Positions 26,620-35,188 of a stretch of DNA of 64,000 bases are shown here, one piece after another. Each line of letters starts with the position of its first letter. Position 1 is the first letter of the stretch. A program made the position numbers and the translations under genes. The notes beneath the pieces are model-generated. The model was not told the origin of the DNA. It did not search any database and was given only the letters and a program-made list of their open reading frames with translations. The DNA comes from Aminobacter sp. AP02. Lineage in GTDB: Bacteria; Pseudomonadota; Alphaproteobacteria; Rhizobiales; Rhizobiaceae. The stretch spans positions 90,239 to 154,238 of the forward strand of contig NZ_QGGX01000014.1 of the NCBI RefSeq assembly GCF_003148805.1, written 5' to 3'.

Positions 26620-27828
26620 TCAGTCTGGGAGTTTTCCGACGAACAGCGGCTTGTATTCGCCGTTTTCGACTTGTTGCACGACGATCGGCACGGAAACCTG
26701 GCGCGGCTGGCCATAGTCGGTGCGGCCAACATATTTCAGTTCGCCGCCATCCTTAAGGAACGGGTTCTTGCCGACGAAGCCATCTAGGGCGGCCTTGAAA
26801 GCCTCGGTGTCATCAAGGGCCTTCGGCCCGACGCTCTGTAGCGTCTGGATCATGATCTCGGGGCCATAGACATAGAGGCCGGCGACGTCGTTCCACTCGC
26901 CCCAGTCCTTGGTGTAGCGTTCAATGAACTTGACCATGAAGTCGCTGCGGATGGAATCCGTGCTGGCACCGCCGGCGGCGATGAAGCCGTTCGACGCGTC
27001 GCCCGCCACTTCATAGATCGCTTTCGGGTCTTGTCCGGTCTCGGTACTCATCGTGCCGGTGAAGCCCAGTTCACGCGCCGCCTTGATCAGTGGGCCGACA
27101 TCCGAAGGTGACACGCCAGACAGGACGATATGATCCGGCGAGGTACCGATCACCTTGGTCAAGATCGGAAAGAAGTCGGTGGTGCCGGACTCGTATGTCT
27201 CCTGGTCGGAGACGACCTCCAGGCCAAGCGCCTTGGCGCCCACCGAACCTTCGTCGCGCTGCTTGATCGGATCGGCGTTATTTTCGGAGACGAAGGCGAT
27301 CTTCTTCACGCCCTTGTTTTCCATCAGCCATTTGTAGATGACCGGGCCGACCTGGTAGGACGCGACCATGCCGAGGATCGACTGCGATGCAGGCGCCTTG
27401 TACAGCGACTTGGAGAAGGCGTAGGGCATATTGATTGTGCCGTTGGCTTCCATCACGGTCTTGGCGCTTTCGGCGGTGGAGTCCGTGTTCGGCCCCTGGA
27501 TGTATTTTACGCCTTCCGAAACCAGCTTTTCCGCGCCGGTCTGAGCGCCCTTGGGGTCGCCCTTGTCGTCGACACAGACGACCTCGATCTTGTAGGTCTT
27601 GTCGCCGATCGCGATGCCGCCATCGTCGTTCCACATCCCCGCCCGTGACTTGAAGGTCTGGCACATGACCCCGCCCCAGCCGGCGAAGGGTCCGCTCATC
27701 ACGCCCAGCGCACCGATCTTCAGCGTCTCCTCGGCTTGAGCTGCAGTCCCAAGAACAATAGCGCCGAAGGCGGCGCTAAGTAAAAGTGCCCGGTTGCGGG
27801 CCACGTGTCTTTGCCTTTGCGAAATCAT
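26620..27828 (-). CDS. ABC substrate-binding protein (Leu/Ile/Val-binding family)
   Basis: The 402-residue periplasmic protein has a Sec signal (NRALLLSAAFGAIVLGTAAQAEE) followed by TLKIGALGVMSGPFAGWGGVM. Type-I fold motifs include VVCVDDKGDPKGAQTGAEKLVSEG and IQGPNTDSTAESAK. The start at 27828 is supported by GGAGG five bases upstream. It opens the operon that contains racemase, PuuE and AllC, so allantoin or a related ureide is the expected ligand. It is transcribed divergently from the MocR gene across a 174-bp control region holding TGTCAA boxes. Confidence 0.9.
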   Translation of the reverse strand: MISQRQRHVARNRALLLSAAFGAIVLGTAAQAEETLKIGALGVMSGPFAGWGGVMCQTFKSRAGMWNDDGGIAIGDKTYKIEVVCVDDKGDPKGAQTGAEKLVSEGVKYIQGPNTDSTAESAKTVMEANGTINMPYAFSKSLYKAPASQSILGMVASYQVGPVIYKWLMENKGVKKIAFVSENNADPIKQRDEGSVGAKALGLEVVSDQETYESGTTDFFPILTKVIGTSPDHIVLSGVSPSDVGPLIKAARELGFTGTMSTETGQDPKAIYEVAGDASNGFIAAGGASTDSIRSDFMVKFIERYTKDWGEWNDVAGLYVYGPEIMIQTLQSVGPKALDDTEAFKAALDGFVGKNPFLKDGGELKYVGRTDYGQPRQVSVPIVVQQVENGEYKPLFVGKLPD

Positions 27829-27957
27829 CTTCTCCTCCATTGTGAAACTCGGACTTCTTCTGCAATTGAACCCATTCAAATAGGTTCAATATGCCCAGAT
27901 TTCTTTGTCATGTTCCCTTGTTTTAGTTATCTTTTGAGCGTATGTCTGACGCCATAG

Positions 27958-27988
27958 GGTGTCAATTAATTCATTGACATGGTGTCAA
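27958..27988. promoter_or_regulatory. Probable MocR operator in divergent promoter region
   Basis: Three TGTCAA half-sites cluster here: 27960-27965 (forward), 27974-27979 (reverse, TTGACA) and 27983-27988 (forward). The first two form the inverted repeat TGTCAAT-N6-ATTGACA; the first and third form a direct repeat GGTGTCAA with 23-bp spacing. They lie 14 bp before the MocR start. Combined direct and inverted repeats are typical of MocR targets. Confidence 0.6.
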
Positions 27989-28002
27989 AGTAGCGAGGCC
28001 AC

Positions 28003-29412
28003 ATGAACTGGAAGCCGGAAATCAGGAAGGGAACCGGCCCCATCTACGTGGCAATCTGCGACGCGCTCGAGCGCGGCATCGCCGAGGGCCAATTGCTGCC
28101 GGGAGAAAAGCTGCCGCCGCATCGCGACCTTGCCTATCGGCTCGGAGTGACCGTTGGCACGATTGCGCGGGCCTATGCGGAGGCTGCAACCAGGGGGCTC
28201 GTCGTCGGCGAGGTAGGGCGCGGCACCTTCATCAACGACTTCGACAATCATCGCGACGATATCACCCGTCTCGTGGTGCCAGAGAAGCTTCAGCCGGAGG
28301 TAATAGACCTCGGGCTAAACCTTTCTGCCATCGGCGAAGCCGACGAGATCCTCAGATCGACCCTGAAGGACCTGTCCCGTTCAGGGTCTCTGAACGCGCT
28401 TCTCACCTATCAGCCCAGCGCAGGCATCATGTCCCACCGTGCGGTGGCAGCGCACTGGCTGGAGGGCATCGGCATAAGAGTGCATCCGGACAATGTGATC
28501 ATCTGCAATGGCGGCCAACACGGCCTTCTGATCAGCATGATGGCGCTGGCTGGCCATGGCGATTCCGTTGCCACGGAACAACTCACCTATCCGGGCGCGA
28601 GGGCCATCGCCCATCAACTGGGCATCAATCTCGCTGCCATTCAAACGGACGAAGAGGGCCTGGACCCTGCAGCCCTACGCGAACTATGCGAGACCAAAAG
28701 GCCGAAGGCGCTCTATTGCATGCCCGTGCTCCAGAACCCGACGACCATCACCATGTCCGAGCAGCGCATACGGGAGATTGCAGCAATCGTCGAGGAGTTC
28801 GGCCTCTGGATCATCGAAGACGACGTCTACGGTTTCCTGGCAGAAAACAGGCCGCGGCCCTTCGCGTCCATCATTCCGGAGCGGACCATCTATCTCACCA
28901 GCGCTTCCAAGAGCATGGCACCTGGCCTGCGCATCGGCTTCCTGGCCGTGCCGGCCAAGCTGAGCCGTAGCGTCCAGGAAATCGTCACCATGAGCAACTG
29001 GATGTCACCACCGTTCATGGCGGCGATCGTGACCAACTGGATGGCGGACGGCTATGCTGACAAGCTGATCGCATGGCACCGCATTCAAGCACATGAACGT
29101 CAGGAGGTTGCTCACCGGATCCTCGGTCCTTATGCGGAAGGCGCCTCGAAGTCGTGCTATCATTTGTGGCTGAACCTGCCCGAGCCTTGGCGCATGGATT
29201 CGTTCTCCGCGACGGCCCTGCGCGAAGGTGTTAGGGTGATCACTGCCGACGCCTTTGCGGTGAAACGCGATCACGCACCGCATGCAGTGAGGCTTTGCCT
29301 AGGAGCCGCGCACTCCCTGCCACAGATCGCGCTAGGCTTGAACCGGCTGATGGGCCTGCTCAATTCGCAGCCCAAGCCACACATGGACCTGCAATCGATA
29401 GGCTATCTCTAG
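28003..29412 (+). CDS. MocR-type regulator: GntR helix-turn-helix fused to aminotransferase-like domain
   Basis: The 469-residue protein begins with a winged helix (PIYVAICDALERGIAEGQLLPGEKLPPHRDLAYRLGV to RGLVVGEVGRGTFI, residues about 12-78). A fold-type-I PLP domain follows at about 100-450. The PLP Lys lies in LTSASKSMAPGLRIGF and the cofactor Asp motif is IIEDDVYGFL. MocR regulators sense PLP-linked amines or amino compounds. Divergent orientation from the allantoin-type operon and the operator between them suggest it controls that operon, possibly itself too. Confidence 0.9.
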   Translation: MNWKPEIRKGTGPIYVAICDALERGIAEGQLLPGEKLPPHRDLAYRLGVTVGTIARAYAEAATRGLVVGEVGRGTFINDFDNHRDDITRLVVPEKLQPEVIDLGLNLSAIGEADEILRSTLKDLSRSGSLNALLTYQPSAGIMSHRAVAAHWLEGIGIRVHPDNVIICNGGQHGLLISMMALAGHGDSVATEQLTYPGARAIAHQLGINLAAIQTDEEGLDPAALRELCETKRPKALYCMPVLQNPTTITMSEQRIREIAAIVEEFGLWIIEDDVYGFLAENRPRPFASIIPERTIYLTSASKSMAPGLRIGFLAVPAKLSRSVQEIVTMSNWMSPPFMAAIVTNWMADGYADKLIAWHRIQAHERQEVAHRILGPYAEGASKSCYHLWLNLPEPWRMDSFSATALREGVRVITADAFAVKRDHAPHAVRLCLGAAHSLPQIALGLNRLMGLLNSQPKPHMDLQSIGYL

Positions 29413-29961
29413 CCGGCAAAAATGCCGGAAAGTACGTCCGGACGCGGAGCTAATGCCCTAGCTGCCTTTTGCAGGCCGCGCCCATTGAACACTCAACCTT
29501 CGGCCTGGCCTTGCACGCCTCGGCAGAACCACATCGCGATCGAGTTACGGCAACTGGGGTGCCAGCTTGTCCCAGACCCAACGCGCAACGTTCTCGAGAG
29601 AAGGCACTTCCAGCCCTTCGATCTCGTTGAGATATGTATGATCGACCGCCTTGCGGACGACCTCTATCTGCTGCTCCAGCTCATAAAGATTGGCATGGCC
29701 AGCCAAAGACTGGATCGGGGTCGCCGACAAGACGGACGCTGACCGGACGAATGACCATGGTTGGTTCGAACAAGGCTGCAGTTGGTGAGCTGCCTCGAGA
29801 ATGCCGACCCGGCACTTTACCGCACCAATAGCGACGGCGGTGGCAGCATCAGTTTTATGCGCGGGAGATGGACGACCGGCTCAACGCGCCAAGCTTACGC
29901 TGGCGTAGCAGGCACCGACGGCTCGTCGCAACGGGCGGATCAGCGCACCGTTTCGTGACAT
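29413..29961. other. Degenerate interval between MocR gene and second ureE
   Basis: The 549 bp hold a short hairpin right after the MocR stop (CCGGCA at 29413-29418, TGCCGG at 29423-29428, no U-tract) and the QueD fragment listed separately. From 29740 to 29960 I see only broken reading frames. The interval looks like decayed sequence at a recombination boundary. Confidence 0.5.
29545..29730 (-). pseudogene. C-terminal fragment of 6-carboxytetrahydropterin synthase (QueD-like)
   Basis: A 61-codon frame reads HANLYELEQQIE, then DHTYLNEIEGLEVPSLENVARWVWDKLAPQLP. It matches the C-terminal half of QueD/PTPS proteins: the DHxYLN-I-GLE motif followed by the PTSEN-A-WIW-like segment. The N-terminal half with the zinc-binding His residues and catalytic Cys is absent upstream, so it cannot be functional. 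It marks a deletion or rearrangement scar immediately beyond the second ureE. Confidence 0.7.
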
Positions 29962-30414
29962 TCACTTGTCTTCGCCGAGGAAAACGACAGCACCCTGATC
30001 CAGTACGTGCTGGAGCCGGTCGAGAACGTGACCGGATCCAAGTTCGCCGACGACGTAAAGATGGTCGCCTTCGAAGCGAACCGGCCAATGCATGTTGCCA
30101 GCGCAGTATCCCAGCTCGATTCCCGCAGCCGCGTCGGCCGCCTTGAAGACCAGCCACCGTTCCGGCTCGGCGCGGACGACAATGGCGCGCTTGTCTTCAA
30201 GCAACAGGACGGCGCCATCGACGAGCCGCTGCGTACGCGGCAATGAGATGGCGCAGCGTGTGCCGCGGTCTGTTCTCGCCGTGAGGCGCCGTCTGGCGAT
30301 TTCGGCTGTGTCGAGCATGATGAACTCGACACGACCTTCGTGGTCCAGCAAATGAAGCCGAACGCTCAGCTGCTGGTCGGCAGCCAACCCTACGATGGAC
30401 GTCAGCTTCAACAT
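29962..30414 (-). CDS. Second UreE-like protein, orphan from urease
   Basis: This 150-residue protein aligns over its whole length with the first UreE (10982-11434): shared RRRLTARTDRGTRCAISLPRTQRLVDGAVLLLE and IELGYCAGNMHWPVRFEGDHLYV, including the central GNxHW His. The C-terminus lacks a His-rich tail. No ureA, B, C, D, F or G follows. It is the last gene after the second urtABCDE set, 60 bp downstream of urtE. It may deliver a metal to another enzyme, or be a remnant of a deleted urease operon; the intact frame argues against recent decay. Confidence 0.87.
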   Translation of the reverse strand: MLKLTSIVGLAADQQLSVRLHLLDHEGRVEFIMLDTAEIARRRLTARTDRGTRCAISLPRTQRLVDGAVLLLEDKRAIVVRAEPERWLVFKAADAAAGIELGYCAGNMHWPVRFEGDHLYVVGELGSGHVLDRLQHVLDQGAVVFLGEDK

Positions 30415-30474
30415 TCAACGCTCCCTGAAGCGGCTGGCCGCTGGGTTTCAAGGCAACATGCAGCTGTTTCCGAG

Positions 30475-31167
30475 TCAGATCCCGAGGTGCGCGTCGACGA
30501 CTTCCCGGTCGTACAGCTGATCTGGCGAGATCTCGGCGACGAACGCGCCCTTCTGGATTATCAGCACACGGTCGGCCAGCTGGCGAATGAAGCGGATGTC
30601 CTGTTCGACGAGGATGATGCCCAGGCCGAGCGTGACTTTCAGTTCGCCAAGCTTCTCGGCGATGAGGTCGACGATTGAGGGCTGGATGCCTTCAGTCGGC
30701 TCGTCGAGAAGGATCAGCTTCGGGCGCCCGGCAAGGCAGCGGGCGAGCGCCAGGATCTGCTGCTGTCCACCCGACAGCCCTCGACCGGGCCGCTCGAGCA
30801 GGTCCTTCAGCACCGGGAAATGGCCGAGCATCTCGGGTACAGCACTTTCGCCGCCGCGCATGATCTCGCCCATCTTCAGGTTCTCCATGACCGATAGCAG
30901 CGGGAAGATGTCGCGGCCTTGCGGCACGTAACCGATGCCTGCGCGGGCACGTTCGGACGGGCTGGCAAAGGTGACGTCGCGGCCGTCGAACTCGATCCGC
31001 CCTTGCGTCGTCTTGATCTGGCCGACGAGAGTACGCAACAGCGTGGTCTTGCCCATGCCGTTGTGGCCGAGGATGCCAACGACCTCGCCCTGCTTCATGG
31101 TGAAGCTGATGCCGTGCAGGATCGGGATCCGGCCGTAGCCGGAGTGCAAGTTCTTGACCTCAATCAT
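30475..31167 (-). CDS. urtE: Second UrtE-type ABC ATPase
   Basis: The 230-residue ATPase has Walker A GHNGMGKTTLLRTL, signature LSGGQQQILALARCL and Walker B LILLDEPTEGIQPSIV with the UrtE-specific EGIQP. It overlaps the second urtD by 8 bp. It is a diverged paralogue of the UrtE at 11480-12175 and serves the second transporter whose genes follow the alpha/beta hydrolase. Confidence 0.91.
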   Translation of the reverse strand: MIEVKNLHSGYGRIPILHGISFTMKQGEVVGILGHNGMGKTTLLRTLVGQIKTTQGRIEFDGRDVTFASPSERARAGIGYVPQGRDIFPLLSVMENLKMGEIMRGGESAVPEMLGHFPVLKDLLERPGRGLSGGQQQILALARCLAGRPKLILLDEPTEGIQPSIVDLIAEKLGELKVTLGLGIILVEQDIRFIRQLADRVLIIQKGAFVAEISPDQLYDREVVDAHLGI

Positions 31168-31888
31168 CTTCGGATTTCCCCAGATAGACTTCGCGGACCA
31201 GCTCGTTGCCCTGAACCTTGTCCATCGTGTCCTCGATCAACACGCGCCCCTGGTGGAACACCGTCACCGTCTGCGCGATCTGTTTGATGAACTGCATGTC
31301 GTGCTCGACAACGACGATGGCTGCGGACTTGTTGACCTCGCGAATGAGCTCCGCGGTCTTGTTGGTCTCATCCGCCGTCATTCCGGCGGCCGGCTCGTCC
31401 AGCAGGATCAGCTTGGGCTCGAGCGCCACGACCATGGCAAGCTCGACCCATTGACGCTGGCCATGCGCAAGTTCGCCAACTAGCCTGCCGGCCAGTGCAG
31501 TCAGCCCCAGCCGCTCCATGACGTCCTTGCCCTTGGCAACGGCACGCGCCTTGCCATCACGTGATTTAGCCGCAACGGAGACGTTTTCCGCCACCGTCAG
31601 GTTGTTGAACACATCGGGCACCTGGTTCTTGATGCCGATGCCCAGCCGGCTGACCTGATGCGGCTGGGCCCGCGTGATGTCGACGCCATCGAACAGGATC
31701 TGGCCGGTTGTCGGCTTGAGCTGCGCCGTCAGCATCTTGAAGAACGTGCTTTTGCCAGCCCCATTGGGACCGATGAGACAGCGCAGCTCGCGCTGCTTCA
31801 GGTTAAAGTCGACACTGGCGATGGCAACGACGCCGCCAAAGCGCTTTTCGAGCCCCCTGGTCTCGAGGATGCAATCGGACGTGGTCAT
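31160..31888 (-). CDS. urtD: Second UrtD-type ABC ATPase
   Basis: The start at 31888 is supported by AAGGAGGGTGCC upstream, giving 242 residues. Walker A is GPNGAGKSTFFKML; Walker B LILLDEPAAGMTADETNKTAELI carries the UrtD hallmark; the signature region is LAHGQRQWVELAMVV. The frame extends to 32068 but that part lies in urtC. It overlaps urtC by 4 bp and urtE by 8 bp. Confidence 0.91.
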   Translation of the reverse strand: MTTSDCILETRGLEKRFGGVVAIASVDFNLKQRELRCLIGPNGAGKSTFFKMLTAQLKPTTGQILFDGVDITRAQPHQVSRLGIGIKNQVPDVFNNLTVAENVSVAAKSRDGKARAVAKGKDVMERLGLTALAGRLVGELAHGQRQWVELAMVVALEPKLILLDEPAAGMTADETNKTAELIREVNKSAAIVVVEHDMQFIKQIAQTVTVFHQGRVLIEDTMDKVQGNELVREVYLGKSEDD

Positions 31889-32916
31889 GGCACCCTCCTT
31901 TGCTCGACCAGCGGCGCGACATAGGGACGGAACTTCAGTCGCCGAAAGGCATCGCCGATGGTCGGCACAACGCCTTTGGGGACCAGCAGGACAAAGCCGA
32001 TCAGGATGGTGCCAAGCACCAGGTTGGCATTGAGCACCTGCTGGGCGCCAAGCTTGGTGGCGATCCACTGGATCGCGAAGCAGCCGACGATGGGGCCTAG
32101 CAGCGTGCCGGTGCCGCCGACGATCACCCAGATGATCACCTGTGCCGACTGCGCAAGTCCGAAGACATCGGGGCTGATGAACATGCCCCAGTTGGCGAAC
32201 AGGCAGCCAGCCAGGCCGGCGATGGCGCCACCTATGGTAAAGGTCGCCAGCTTGTAGAAACGCGCGTCATATCCGAGCAACTCGGCGCGACGTTCGTTTT
32301 CGCGGATGGCAACGACGACTTGGCCGAACCGGCTCTTCAGCATCAGCCGCAAACCGACATAGATCGCCAGCAATGTAAGACCGGACAGATAGAACAGGCC
32401 GTCAAACGACAGTGCCGCATCGGGTCTGCCCGGAAAATTCAACGGCGGAACGGCCGGAATGCCATTGTAGCCGCCGATGGCGGCGGTCCCGATGACATAT
32501 TGCGACCCTGAAGTCGCGCCCATCACCTTGTACAGGATCAGCGTCACCGTCAGCGTGATGACGCCGAAATAGACGTCGGTAATGCGGGCATAGAACAGGA
32601 AGTAGCCGAGCAATGCCGCAAACAGACCGGGCACGATGATCGACAGCAGCAGTGGAATGGTGCTGTCGCCGAAATTGATGACGGCGATGGCATAGGCATA
32701 AGCGCCGATGCCGAAGAATGCCGACTGGCCGAAGCACAAGATACCGCCATAGCCCCAGATCAGGCCGAGGCTGAGCGCCAGTATCGCCATGATCACATAA
32801 GACGTCAGCTCGATCATCATGACCGGATCGACAACTTGCGGCAGCGCCAACAACAACACCAACCCCAACGCCGTGGCGGCAACCAGTCCGCCGTTTCCTT
32901 GCCAATGCGCGATCAT
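31885..32916 (-). CDS. urtC: Second UrtC-type permease
   Basis: This 343-residue LivM-like permease shows YGGILCFGQSAFFGIGAYAYAIAV, the coupling loop IRENERRAELLGYDARFYKLATF and the end VVPTIGDAFRRLKF. It is shorter than the first UrtC and lacks that protein's repetitive charged C-terminal tail. It overlaps urtB by 4 bp (ATGA), a compact operon arrangement. Confidence 0.9.
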   Translation of the reverse strand: MIAHWQGNGGLVAATALGLVLLLALPQVVDPVMMIELTSYVIMAILALSLGLIWGYGGILCFGQSAFFGIGAYAYAIAVINFGDSTIPLLLSIIVPGLFAALLGYFLFYARITDVYFGVITLTVTLILYKVMGATSGSQYVIGTAAIGGYNGIPAVPPLNFPGRPDAALSFDGLFYLSGLTLLAIYVGLRLMLKSRFGQVVVAIRENERRAELLGYDARFYKLATFTIGGAIAGLAGCLFANWGMFISPDVFGLAQSAQVIIWVIVGGTGTLLGPIVGCFAIQWIATKLGAQQVLNANLVLGTILIGFVLLVPKGVVPTIGDAFRRLKFRPYVAPLVEQRRVP

Positions 32917-33779
32917 GCCGCCCTCCTGAAGAAGCGTCCGGTGATGCCTTGCGGCATGAACCGCAGCAGCACAACGGCAGCAGCCAGCAGGGCCACCTCG
33001 CCGATAACCGGGGTAGAGAGATATGTGATGATCTGGTCAATCGCCCCGAACATGACGGAGGCAGACACAGTACCCGCCAGGATCGCCGGGCCGCCGCCGA
33101 TGACGGTGATGAAGGCCTTGGCGACATAGGCCGCGCCGATTGTCGGCACGATGCCGGTGATTGGAGCCATAACGCCGCCGGCCAAGCCAGCGAGACCGGC
33201 GCCAACGCCGAAGGTGACGGCGTACACGCGCGATGGATTGACACCAAGTGCCGCGGCCATGTCGGCGTTCTGCATCGTGCTGCGGGCGATCAGCCCGTAG
33301 CGGGTGAAGCGGAAGACGGCCCAGATCGCTGCGAAGACGGCGACTGCTATGACGATGATGATCAGCGAATAGGCGGCGATGCGGTAGTCGCCGATCTGCA
33401 GCGAGCCCGCCGGTGCCGAAATGCCCTCGGTAGTGTTGCCGAACACCGTCGTCGCCAAACCGACAAGCAGCAGGCTCAGCCCCCAGGTCGCAAGCATCGT
33501 GTCGCGCGGCCGCCCATAGAGGAAGCGGATAATCGTCCGCTCGATGACCACGCCGATCACCCCTACGACGATGGGGCTGATCAGCAGCGTGGCGACCCAG
33601 ATGTTTATGCCAGCCTTGGTCGCGACGATCGCGGCATAGCCGCCGAGCATGAGGAACTCGCCATGCGCAAGGTTGATCACCCGCATCATGCCGAAAATGA
33701 TGGACAGTCCGACACTGATCAGCGCCAGGCTGGCAACGGCTTTGAGAGCCTCGAAAGAAAGTACTACAAGCAGGTCCAT
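32913..33779 (-). CDS. urtB: Second UrtB-type permease
   Basis: The LivH-like permease has 288 residues from the ATG at 33779 (MDLLVVLSFEALKA); a 14-residue upstream extension is possible. Motifs: IIFGMMRVINLAHGEFLMLGGYAAIV and STMQNADMAAALGVNPSRVYAVTFGVGAGLAG. Like the first copy it lacks a long periplasmic N-terminal domain. It lies 75 bp after urtA. Confidence 0.9.
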   Translation of the reverse strand: MDLLVVLSFEALKAVASLALISVGLSIIFGMMRVINLAHGEFLMLGGYAAIVATKAGINIWVATLLISPIVVGVIGVVIERTIIRFLYGRPRDTMLATWGLSLLLVGLATTVFGNTTEGISAPAGSLQIGDYRIAAYSLIIIVIAVAVFAAIWAVFRFTRYGLIARSTMQNADMAAALGVNPSRVYAVTFGVGAGLAGLAGGVMAPITGIVPTIGAAYVAKAFITVIGGGPAILAGTVSASVMFGAIDQIITYLSTPVIGEVALLAAAVVLLRFMPQGITGRFFRRAA

Positions 33780-33854
33780 ATTGAGCACAGCCTCTTGGAT
33801 CGCTGCGGGTCGTTCGCTCAAATACGACGAACGACCCGCACGCTTTCGGATCGT

Positions 33855-35102
33855 TCAGACCTTGATGACGTACATCGAGTTGTCGTCAGGGTTCTTCTTG
33901 AGATCGCAGACGCCTGAAGTGTCGAGTGGCTGCTGCTGCGAGAAGCTCTCCAGGATGTTGATCTTGCGGTCCTGGATCTGGCCGATGTTGATGTCCATGA
34001 CACAGTGATGCGTCTGCGGATCGATCGAGAACTTGCCGCTCGGCAGGTCGAGACTGATGCCGGATTCGAGCGCCTCGATCACCGGCATGCGCTCGGCGGT
34101 GCCTGCCTTCTTGACCCCTTCCGCCCACAGATAGACGGACTGATAGGTCGCCATGGCGAGTTCGGTCACATAGGGGTACTCGGCGCCGAAGCGCTTGTGG
34201 AAACGATCGAGGAAGGCCTTGTTGGCCGGCGTGTCGAGCGCCTCGAAATAGTTGAAGCACAACAGGATGCCATTGGTTTCCTCTGGCGACAGCACCATCT
34301 GCTCGCCGCCGATGGTCATCGTCGTCGAAGCCATCGGGATCTGCTTGTTCATGCCGGCGGCCGCCCACTGGCGGTAGAACGACTGGTGCGCGCCGCCGAC
34401 CAGCACCAGGTAAAGGAAGTCCGGCTTTGCCTCCTGGATCTTCTGGATCGTCGAGCCGAAATTGGTGACGTCGAGCGGGAAGAAATCCTCGCCGACGATC
34501 TGCCCGCCATTCTCGGTGCAGTATTTGCGCGTCCAGGCAGCGGTGATCTGGCCGTAATTATAGTCCGCTGCCAAGGTGTAGATTTTCTTGCCCCATTTGT
34601 TCATGGCATAGGGCACGTGCTTGGACTGCTTCTGCGCCGGCGTGATGCCGGTACAGAAGATGTTGCGGTCGCAGACGCCGCCTTCGTATTGCGTGTTGTA
34701 GAAGTAGAGCGTGTTGAGACGCCGAAGCACCGGTCGCATCACCTCGCGTGAGGCGGACGTGATGCCGCCGAACAAGGCAGACACCTTGTCCTTCAGCGCT
34801 GCCTGCTGCGAGTACTGCGGATAAAGCCGCATGTCGGTCTGGGTATCGTAGGTGATCAGGCTGATCTGCTTCCCCAGCAGCCCGCCGGCCTGGTTAATCT
34901 CCTCGACGGCGAAGGTGATGGCGTCCTGCATCGGCTTTCCGGCCGCGTCGAGACCGCCGGAAAGATCGAGCAGGCTGGCGATCCTGATGGCGTCTTCCTG
35001 CGCGAAAGCGCGGCCACCGATGCTGGCCAGGCCAAGGCCCGCTGCGGCACCAGCGCCGGTCTTGAGAAGTGTGCGGCGATTGACGTGTGAATTCATTATC
35101 AT
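33855..35102 (-). CDS. urtA: Second UrtA-type substrate-binding protein
   Basis: The 415-residue binding protein has a twin-arginine signal (NRRTLLKTGAGAAAGLGLASI) and mature start near FAQEDAIRIASLLDLSGGLDAAGK. Family motifs include GLLGKQISLITYDTQTDMRLYPQ, FGGITSASREVMRPVLRRLNTLYFYNTQYEGGVCDRNIFCTG. AGGGGA precedes the start at 35102. Some ligand-pocket neighbours differ from the first UrtA (ITSASREV versus YTTASRKA), so the ligand may differ. It is encoded after the alpha/beta hydrolase. Confidence 0.9.
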   Translation of the reverse strand: MIMNSHVNRRTLLKTGAGAAAGLGLASIGGRAFAQEDAIRIASLLDLSGGLDAAGKPMQDAITFAVEEINQAGGLLGKQISLITYDTQTDMRLYPQYSQQAALKDKVSALFGGITSASREVMRPVLRRLNTLYFYNTQYEGGVCDRNIFCTGITPAQKQSKHVPYAMNKWGKKIYTLAADYNYGQITAAWTRKYCTENGGQIVGEDFFPLDVTNFGSTIQKIQEAKPDFLYLVLVGGAHQSFYRQWAAAGMNKQIPMASTTMTIGGEQMVLSPEETNGILLCFNYFEALDTPANKAFLDRFHKRFGAEYPYVTELAMATYQSVYLWAEGVKKAGTAERMPVIEALESGISLDLPSGKFSIDPQTHHCVMDINIGQIQDRKINILESFSQQQPLDTSGVCDLKKNPDDNSMYVIKV

Positions 35103-35188
35103 TTTGTTCCCCTGTTTCTTGCGGCCGACGCCAATGCATCGGCCGGCTAGGTTCATGCTTGAAAATCACATCGCGAGTTGCTGCCTCG

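Noticed and set aside
24332..26756. Two long plus-strand frames opposite livG, livM and livH
   Set aside because: Antisense shadows; low-complexity charged sequence.
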